From positions 1 to 5,595 of the forward strand of contig DXDV01000319.1 of assembly GCA_019115345.1 (NCBI GenBank): DNA of 5,595 nt, given 5' to 3'. Numbering within the stretch: position 1 is the stretch's first letter; every line of letters starts with the position of its first letter. The notes below the pieces were generated by a model, which saw only the letters and a list, made by a program, of their open reading frames with translations, did not search any database and was not told the DNA's origin. This stretch comes from Candidatus Intestinimonas stercorigallinarum (lineage in GTDB: Bacteria; Bacillota; Clostridia; Oscillospirales; Oscillospiraceae). Below, in pieces: positions 1 to 4,450 of the stretch. The position numbers and the translations under genes were made by a program.

Positions 1-1122
1 GTCAACTACAACCCCGGCGAGCCCAACTACGACCTGTTCCAGCTGGCCATGCGGTGCTCCGCCAAGCGGCTGTTCCCCAACTTCTCCTTCATCGACGCGC
101 CCTTCAACCTGCAGTACTACAGGCCCGGCCATCCGGAGACGGAGATCGCCTACATGGGCTGCCGCACCCGCGTCATCGGCAACGTGTACGACCCCACCCG
201 GGAGATCTGCAACGGCCGGGGCAACCTGTCCTTCACCACCATCAACCTGCCCCGGCTGGCCATCAAGGCCAAGGGGGACGTGAACGCCTTCTTCGAGGGG
301 CTGGACCGGATGCTGGACCTGTGCGTGGACCAGCTTCTGGAGCGCTTTGAGATCCAGTGCCGCAAGCACATCTACAACTTCCCCTTCCTCATGGGCCAGG
401 GGGTGTGGCTGGACAGCGACAAGCTCAGCTGGACCGACGAGGTCCGGGAGGTCCTCAGGCACGGCACGTTGTCGGTGGGCTTCATCGGCCTGGCCGAGAC
501 CCTGAAGGCCCTCCTGGGGGCCCACCACGGGGAGAGCGAGAAGGCCCGGGTCCTGGGCCGGGAGATCGTGGGCCACATGCGCTCCCGGATGGACGCCGAG
601 AGCGCCAAGCGGGGCCTCAACTTCTCCCTGCTGGCCACCCCGGCGGAGGGGCTCTCCGGCCGCTTCGTCCGCATCGACCGGGAGAAGTACGGCGTCCTGG
701 AGGGGATCACCGACCGGGAGTACTACACCAACTCCTTCCACGTACCGGTGTACTTCCCCATCTCGGCCCACGACAAGATCGTCATCGAGGCCCCCTACCA
801 CGCCCTCACCAACGCCGGCCACATCAGCTACATCGAGATGGACGGCGACCCCACCGACAACCTGGAGGCCTTTGAGCGGGTGATCCGGGACATGAAGGAG
901 CACGGCATCGGCTACGGCAGCGTCAACCACCCGGTGGACCGGGACCCGGTGTGCGGCTTCTCCGGCATCATCGGTGACCGCTGCCCCGGCTGCGGCCGCA
1001 CCGAGGACGACGTGCCCTTCGAGCGCATCCGCCGCATCACCGGCTACCTAGTGGGCACCCTGGACCGCTTCAACAACGCCAAGCGGGCCGAGGAGCACGA
1101 CCGGGTGAAGCACTCCGTCTGA
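1..1122 (+). CDS. nrdD: Anaerobic ribonucleoside-triphosphate reductase (class III), C-terminal part
   Basis: This is the C-terminal 373 residues of the oxygen-sensitive glycyl-radical enzyme that reduces ribonucleoside triphosphates to deoxyribonucleotides in the cytoplasm. The reading frame is open from base 1, so the start lies upstream; the family is usually about 700 residues or more. The finger-loop motif MGCRTR carries the likely catalytic thiyl cysteine (codon 160-162) with a Met two residues before it, as in T4 NrdD Met288/Cys290. The conserved stretch GNLSFTTINLPRLAI follows. Near the end is a zinc-ribbon-like segment with Cys codons at 952, 982 and 991, then RRITGYLVG, whose Gly (1042-1044) is the expected radical site, followed by the family-typical tail RFNNAK...RVKHS. 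The activase gene nrdG does not follow; a terminator begins 11 bases after the stop. The Met-Gly-Cys arrangement suggests the formate-using subgroup, which is inference. Family assignment is very secure. Confidence 0.97.
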   Translation, partial: VNYNPGEPNYDLFQLAMRCSAKRLFPNFSFIDAPFNLQYYRPGHPETEIAYMGCRTRVIGNVYDPTREICNGRGNLSFTTINLPRLAIKAKGDVNAFFEGLDRMLDLCVDQLLERFEIQCRKHIYNFPFLMGQGVWLDSDKLSWTDEVREVLRHGTLSVGFIGLAETLKALLGAHHGESEKARVLGREIVGHMRSRMDAESAKRGLNFSLLATPAEGLSGRFVRIDREKYGVLEGITDREYYTNSFHVPVYFPISAHDKIVIEAPYHALTNAGHISYIEMDGDPTDNLEAFERVIRDMKEHGIGYGSVNHPVDRDPVCGFSGIIGDRCPGCGRTEDDVPFERIRRITGYLVGTLDRFNNAKRAEEHDRVKHSV

Positions 1123-1132
1123 TTTTTCACAC

Positions 1133-1160
1133 AAAAGGCCGCCCTTACGGGCGGCCTTTT
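1133..1160. terminator. Bidirectional intrinsic terminator between convergent genes
   Basis: A perfect 12-bp stem (AAAAGGCCGCCC, loop TTAC, GGGCGGCCTTTT) starts 11 bases after the nrdD stop. The A-tract and T-tract at the outer ends of the stem make it read as a terminator on both strands. It can therefore stop nrdD transcripts and also those arriving from the minus-strand operon, which ends at 1272. Confidence 0.9.
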
Positions 1161-1231
1161 GCACTGCTTGTGGAAAACCCTCCGTGAGACGGCAGGTGTG
1201 CCGCAGAGGTGCGGGGGAGCAAAGCGAGGAC

Positions 1232-1257
1232 TTTTCCGCCCCGGAGAGGGCGGGAAA
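1232..1257. other. GC-rich hairpin downstream of the minus-strand operon
   Basis: TTTTCCGCCC (1232-1241) can pair with GGGCGGGAAA (1248-1257) around a 6-base loop. There is one imperfect pair, a G-U wobble in plus-strand RNA and a C-A mismatch in minus-strand RNA. It lies 14 bases past the stop of the minus-strand membrane-protein gene. No T-run follows on that strand, so it is at most a weak terminator or a 3'-end stabilising stem. Confidence 0.5.
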
Positions 1258-1271
1258 GGAACAGGATGCAG

Positions 1272-1883
1272 TTACACGGTGGGCGATTGAAGGGGAAAGC
1301 ACTTCCGCAGCTCGAAGAGGCTGAGCATGAGGAGGAGGGCCACCCCCATCCCCGCCAGGACGGCGCCCACCAGGAGGGCTCCGGCCAGCCCCTGGGGCAG
1401 GGCGCTGCCCGGGAAGGTGAATTGCGCCCCGTTGGGGAAGCAGTAGCCCAGCACGGCGAAGGCGGTGAGGAAGAGGGTCTGGGCCGTCCGCAGCCGCAGC
1501 AGCCGCCGGTCCAGCCGCGCCCCCTCCGGCTGGTACCGCCACGCCAGGCGTGCGAAGTCGGTGAAGAGCTGGAAGTGAAAATAGATGCCTGCCACCGCCA
1601 GAAAGAGGTCCACCGGCGGGAATTGGCCGTCCAGGGTGCCCTCAAATATGGTGAAGAGCCAGTCGGCCCCCTCCCACACCCCCAGCAGGATGCACATGGG
1701 CCGCAGCAGGCCCAGGTCCCGCTCCTCCCCCTCCAGGCAGCCGATGGCCGACCACAGCAGGAGATAGCACACGAAGTCGGGGAGAATGTTGATGGAACCC
1801 AGGTTGATGTTGAAGTAGAGGAAAAAGTAGGCCCAGGCGGCGTGGGACACCCCCCGGTACAGCTTCTCATAATCAGGGGTCAC
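1272..1883 (-). CDS. Hypothetical multi-pass membrane protein, last gene of the blaI-blaR1-like operon
   Basis: I do not recognise a characterised family for this 203-residue protein. It is strongly hydrophobic, with about six likely membrane segments near residues 12-29, 33-50, 60-80, 92-112, 132-150 and 164-190. The N-terminal part (YFFLYFNINLGSINILPDF) is rich in aromatic residues and Asn, and a short basic linker (about residues 116-132, several Arg) separates segments 4 and 5. No catalytic motif or signal peptide is evident. It starts at GTG (1883-1881), overlapping the TGA of the upstream peptidase gene (1882-1880) as GTGA. This overlap and the Shine-Dalgarno AGGAGG 9 bases upstream decide the start and indicate translational coupling. 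The next in-frame Met is about residue 63, inside a membrane segment. Position implies co-regulation with, and perhaps physical partnership with, the M56 peptidase; a role as sensor partner, effector or immunity-type membrane protein is speculation. Confidence 0.85.
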   Translation of the reverse strand: MTPDYEKLYRGVSHAAWAYFFLYFNINLGSINILPDFVCYLLLWSAIGCLEGEERDLGLLRPMCILLGVWEGADWLFTIFEGTLDGQFPPVDLFLAVAGIYFHFQLFTDFARLAWRYQPEGARLDRRLLRLRTAQTLFLTAFAVLGYCFPNGAQFTFPGSALPQGLAGALLVGAVLAGMGVALLLMLSLFELRKCFPLQSPTV

Positions 1884-3862
1884 GGCGCATCCCCTCCTTC
1901 CACGGGCCGGAGCTCCGCGATTTGGGCCTCCCGGCCGTCGGTAAAGGTGAGCTCCATGCGGTAGTGATCCGGCCGCACCGGCGGGTCATCGAGGTCGCCA
2001 TCCAAGCCGGAACCGCCGCCCCCGGCAAGGCTGCCGTAGTCCCGGCCGATGCCCCAGAAGGTGCCGTCGCTGCTGCTCCCCTGGCCGGAGTCCCAGCGCA
2101 GCTCAGGCCCGCTGCCGTCGGGGTAGACCGGGGCGGCGGCATAGCGGTCCACCAGGTCGATGGCCCCGGGGACGGTCTCCGTGCCGGTGAAGTCGTAGGA
2201 CTCCCTGGCAGAGGAAAACCGGGCGTTGGGCTTGGGATGGGTGTCAAAGGTGGTGGAGGGGCCGAAGAAGCTGGAGCCGCCGCTCTCCACAGCGTTGTCC
2301 ACGGTGTGGACGGTCTGGTAGTCGATCTCCAGCCGGAGGCCCTCCGCGTCGGCGGCATAGGTCACGGCGGCGGGGAGGGCCGGCTCCCCGTAGGTCAGCA
2401 GATACAGATCGGAACGGCTCAGGCTGAGCTCCTCCACCTGAAAGTCCCCCTGGGGAAGGACCACCCAGCGCTCCCCCTGCCACTCCGCCCGGACGGTCTG
2501 CCAGGCGGCGTAGCCACAGCCCTCCTCGCTCTCGTAGACCGGCGGGGCGTCGGGGCCGTCCAGCTCGGCGTACTGGAGGGGAAAGACCACCGTGGCGGTA
2601 TAGCCGCCGTCCGCTTCGGTGAGGTTGTAGAGAAAATAGCCCACGGTGTAGTCTGCCCGGCCGGGAAGGCCGCTCTCCCAGTGCTCGTGGACCCAGGGGT
2701 CGGGGCCGTGGGCGAAGGATTCCATCTCCCGGGCCAGGGCGGCGTGCTCCGCCAGAGGGGCGCACAGGGCCCGGTAGATGCCGTTTTGCTGGATGACCGC
2801 CTTGCCGTAGGCGTCGAGGGCCCCGGCGGCGGTGGCGCAGGAGGTGAGCCGGGCCGAGGCCATGGCGGTGTGGAATTCCAGCTCGTCAGAGCGGCCCAGG
2901 CCGTTGGCCCTGGCCAGGGTCTGGCCCCAGCCCAGGGTGAGGGGCGGCAGGAGGACCAGGGCCACGCACACCGAGGCCAGGGCCATCCCCGCCGGATAGC
3001 GTTTGAAGCGGGCGATGGCCTCGATGCGCGCGCGGATGTTGCGCCCACCGTTGGCCATGGAGGAGGTCCCCGGGGCACGGGCGTACCTGTCCGAGGCCAT
3101 GGAGAGGAGGATGCGGCCGTAGTCCCGGCGGTCCTCCCCCTCCAGCCGCTCCAGCACCCGCTGGTCGCAGAGGGCCTCGGCGTCGTTGCCCGCCCGGTCG
3201 GCGCAGTACCACAGCAGGGGGTTGCACCAGTGGAGGCACCGGAAGAGGCAGATGAGAAGGCCCCAGGCGGCGTCGTGGTATTTGAGGTGCAAGAGCTCAT
3301 GGAGGATCACCTTGTCGTCCACCGCCCGCCCGGCGGGCAGGACCAGCACCGGGCGAAGGACGCCGCAGACGAAGGCGGAGGACAGCCCCTCCACCTCCAC
3401 CGCCCGGCAGAGGGGCAGGCCGTACCGCTCCGCCACCCGGCGGAGCTGGGCGCCGTCGGCGTGGCTCCCCCGGCGGAGGGCAAGCCGCAGCCGGAGGTAG
3501 GCGAGGAGGTACCACGCCAGCAGCACCGCCACCCCGGCCACATAGACAAAATAGAGGACGTCCAGAGGCGTCTGGGGTCCGCCCAGCGGGGCGGGCAGGG
3601 GGATGGGGGCGATCACACGGATGAGGGAGTAGTCCCCGGTGAGGGCGGTCTTGACCGTCTCCAGCCACAGCGGCCAGTTGAGGAGGACATATCGCCCGCC
3701 CCGCCCGGCGGGCAGGAGGAGGACCAGGGCCAGCAGGCCCCAGATGCCGAACTGCCACCGGGGGGAGAGCTTGTCCCGGAAGAGCTCCTTGACGATAAGG
3801 AGGAAGGCCGCCGCCCCCGTGGCGGTGAGGGTCTGGAGGAGGAAGGACCACAGGTCGGTCAT
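1880..3862 (-). CDS. BlaR1/MecR1-like M56 membrane zinc metallopeptidase with atypical sensor domain
   Basis: A 660-residue antirepressor-type protease. Likely membrane segments lie near residues 10-27, 37-53, 100-125 and 290-312, with the cytoplasmic peptidase domain between the third and fourth, as in BlaR1. The domain shows SSAFVCGVLRPVLVLP (161-176), the zinc motif HELLH (His188, Glu189, His192) and NDAEALCD (226-233), where Glu229 is the expected third zinc ligand. GRNIRARIEAIARFKRYP (273-290) precedes the last membrane segment, as is usual. Residues about 313-660 form the predicted outside domain. It has only two lysines (354 and 544), neither in an SxxK motif, so the acylatable penicillin-binding site of classical BlaR1 is missing. 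It contains Cys342, Cys367 and Cys449 and a Gly/Ser/Asp-rich stretch at about 592-626. BlaR1/MecR1 proteins are usually near 585-600 residues, so this is longer. The ATG at 3862 is chosen for its strong GAGGTGA site; an in-frame ATG at 3973 would run through a repeat. It probably inactivates the upstream BlaI-type repressor; its ligand is unknown. Confidence 0.93.
   Translation of the reverse strand: MTDLWSFLLQTLTATGAAAFLLIVKELFRDKLSPRWQFGIWGLLALVLLLPAGRGGRYVLLNWPLWLETVKTALTGDYSLIRVIAPIPLPAPLGGPQTPLDVLYFVYVAGVAVLLAWYLLAYLRLRLALRRGSHADGAQLRRVAERYGLPLCRAVEVEGLSSAFVCGVLRPVLVLPAGRAVDDKVILHELLHLKYHDAAWGLLICLFRCLHWCNPLLWYCADRAGNDAEALCDQRVLERLEGEDRRDYGRILLSMASDRYARAPGTSSMANGGRNIRARIEAIARFKRYPAGMALASVCVALVLLPPLTLGWGQTLARANGLGRSDELEFHTAMASARLTSCATAAGALDAYGKAVIQQNGIYRALCAPLAEHAALAREMESFAHGPDPWVHEHWESGLPGRADYTVGYFLYNLTEADGGYTATVVFPLQYAELDGPDAPPVYESEEGCGYAAWQTVRAEWQGERWVVLPQGDFQVEELSLSRSDLYLLTYGEPALPAAVTYAADAEGLRLEIDYQTVHTVDNAVESGGSSFFGPSTTFDTHPKPNARFSSARESYDFTGTETVPGAIDLVDRYAAAPVYPDGSGPELRWDSGQGSSSDGTFWGIGRDYGSLAGGGGSGLDGDLDDPPVRPDHYRMELTFTDGREAQIAELRPVEGGDAP
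1893..1898 (-). promoter_or_regulatory. Shine-Dalgarno deciding the GTG start of the membrane-protein gene
   Basis: Minus-strand AGGAGG lies inside the end of the upstream peptidase gene, 9 bases before the GTG at 1883. An ATG at 1890 lies between them but is out of frame and opens only a five-codon ORF, so GTG is preferred. Confidence 0.75.
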
Positions 3863-3866
3863 AGTA

Positions 3867-3873
3867 TCACCTC
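3867..3873 (-). promoter_or_regulatory. Ribosome binding site of the M56 peptidase gene
   Basis: Minus-strand GAGGTGA followed by TACT and ATG matches the 16S anti-Shine-Dalgarno well. It fixes the start at 3862 rather than at the in-frame ATG at 3973. Confidence 0.8.
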
Positions 3874-3923
3874 GATTCAGCAGAGATGAGAACATGCTGT
3901 TGCAGGGTCTGCGCCACGTTTTT

Positions 3924-3953
3924 GTCATTCTGAGGCCGGAGGCCGAAGAATCC
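3924..3953. repeat. REP-like palindromic element in the blaI-blaR1 gap
   Basis: The plus strand reads GTCATTCTGAGGCCG and then GAGGCCGAAGAATCC. The core at 3927-3951 is an imperfect palindrome: ATTCTgaGGCC pairs with GGCCgaAGAAT around a 3-base loop, with a two-base internal mismatch. The pattern TCATTCTGAG...GAAGAATC closely resembles a family of short dispersed palindromes that I recall from many bacterial genomes, including gut Clostridia. Only one copy is in this window, so its repeat nature rests on recognition and not on counting. Confidence 0.6.
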
Positions 3954-3982
3954 GTACTCTCGTCCTTTTCCATAACGAGGCG

Positions 3983-4001
3983 GCTCCCCCAGAGAGGGAG
4001 C
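3983..4001. repeat. Second hairpin/repeat fragment just after the blaI-like gene
   Basis: GCTCCC (3983-3988) pairs with GGGAGC (3996-4001) around a 7-base loop. It begins 11 bases past the repressor stop in the minus direction. The motif GGCTCCCCCAGAGAGGGAGCTG resembles, by memory, one end of a dispersed repeat common in Oscillospiraceae; the rest of such an element is not evident. There is no T-run after it, so a full terminator is unlikely, but attenuation or RNA processing is possible. Confidence 0.45.
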
Positions 4002-4012
4002 TGGGACGGGGC

Positions 4013-4378
4013 TCACACCTCCATATCGTCCAGCAGGGCCTTGAGCCGGTCCCGCTCGTCGGCGGAGAGGGGAGACTCCTTCAAAAAGGCGGCCACCAGG
4101 TCCCCGGCGGAGCCCCGGTACACCCGGTCGAGGAAGCTCTGCCGCTCCCGGGCCCGGCAGGTCTCCCGGTCCAGGGCAGCCCGGTAGCGGTGGGGGTAGC
4201 CCTCCTTCTCGATGGCCACCAGCCCCTTTTTCTCCATCCGGGTGAGGTAGGTGAGCACCGTGTTCCGGCTCCAGCCGGTCTCGGGGCGCAGGGCCTCCAC
4301 CACCTCCCCCAGGCTGGCGCCGTCCAGGTCCCACAGGGCGGTGAGGACCTGCCATTCGCTGTCGCTGAGCCGGGGCAT
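4013..4378 (-). CDS. BlaI/MecI-family winged-helix transcriptional repressor
   Basis: This 121-residue protein matches the usual length (about 120-128) and layout of BlaI/MecI/CopY repressors. The N-terminal winged helix runs from LSDSEWQVLTALW through the recognition region WSRNTVLTYLTRMEKKG (36-52) and the wing EKEGYPHRYRA (57-67). The C-terminal dimerisation helices contain FLDRVYRGSAGDLVAAF (82-98), which aligns well with the MecI segment around its Asn-Phe cleavage site. Here the pair is Ala97-Phe98. The start is ATG at 4378, with AGGAGG 7 bases upstream. The gene is first in its operon and is preceded by two BlaI-type operators, so autorepression is likely. It is followed after 150 bases by the M56 peptidase gene that would inactivate it. 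Family assignment is secure; whether it responds to beta-lactams is doubtful because of the peptidase's sensor domain. Confidence 0.95.
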   Translation of the reverse strand: MPRLSDSEWQVLTALWDLDGASLGEVVEALRPETGWSRNTVLTYLTRMEKKGLVAIEKEGYPHRYRAALDRETCRARERQSFLDRVYRGSAGDLVAAFLKESPLSADERDRLKALLDDMEV

Positions 4379-4383
4379 AAAAA

Positions 4384-4392
4384 CACCTCCTA
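4384..4392 (-). promoter_or_regulatory. Ribosome binding site of the blaI-like gene, overlapping an operator
   Basis: Minus-strand TAGGAGGTG is an almost ideal Shine-Dalgarno, with its GGAGG core 7 bases before ATG. Its first bases are also the end of the promoter-proximal operator, so repressor binding reaches into the translation start region. Confidence 0.85.
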
Positions 4393-4403
4393 CAAGTGTA
4401 GCA
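4388..4403. promoter_or_regulatory. BlaI-type operator 1 (downstream of the start site)
   Basis: The plus strand reads TCCTACAAGTGTAGCA, with core CTACA-AG-TGTAG at 4390-4401. This is the TACA/TGTA dyad recognised by BlaI/MecI proteins. It lies a few bases downstream of the predicted transcription start. It matches the reverse complement of operator 2 at 14 of 16 positions, with dyad centres 28 bp apart. Confidence 0.85.
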
Positions 4404-4414
4404 TCTCTACCAAG

Positions 4415-4443
4415 ATACTACACCTGTAGGAGATATCTGTCAA
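4415..4443 (-). promoter_or_regulatory. Sigma-A-type promoter of the blaI-blaR1-like operon
   Basis: On the minus strand the -35 box is a perfect TTGACA (4443-4438), followed by a 17-base spacer and TAGTAT (4420-4415), four of six consensus bases. The start site is predicted near 4408. Both operators overlap or flank it. The -35 begins 7 bases past the stop codon of the upstream glycosidase gene. Confidence 0.88.
4416..4431. promoter_or_regulatory. BlaI-type operator 2 (between -35 and -10)
   Basis: The plus strand reads TACTACACCTGTAGGA, with core CTACA-CC-TGTAG at 4418-4429. It fills most of the promoter spacer and overlaps the -10 box, so a bound repressor would exclude RNA polymerase. 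Confidence 0.87.
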
Positions 4444-4450
4444 GGGCTTC

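Noticed and set aside
49..51. ATG at 49 as the start of nrdD.
   Set aside because: The frame is open to base 1 and encodes conserved-looking NrdD sequence before it; the protein would also be far too short.
1888..1890. ATG at 1890 as the start of the membrane-protein gene.
   Set aside because: It is out of frame with that gene and meets a stop after five codons; the GTG at 1883 keeps the proper frame and spacing.
1209..1964. A 251-codon plus-strand open frame opposite the membrane-protein gene.
   Set aside because: The product is low-complexity (Gln, Glu, Gly and Pro rich), crosses two minus-strand genes and lacks family features; it is a shadow of high GC content.
1880..3862. Calling this gene blaR1 or mecR1 proper, with a beta-lactam resistance role.
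   Set aside because: The outside domain lacks SxxK and no beta-lactamase or PBP2a gene is in the operon; only the family-level M56/BlaR1-like assignment is supported.
1922..3889. A 655-codon plus-strand open frame opposite the M56 peptidase gene.
   Set aside because: It is the antisense of a clear gene in GC-rich DNA. Its product is dominated by Gly, Val, Pro and Ala with no recognisable motifs, and it has no convincing ribosome binding site.
3863..3973. An upstream in-frame ATG at 3973 that would add 37 residues to the M56 peptidase.
   Set aside because: The extension is a translation of the REP-like palindrome, is hydrophilic and unlike M56 N-termini, and the ATG at 3862 has a strong GAGGTGA site.
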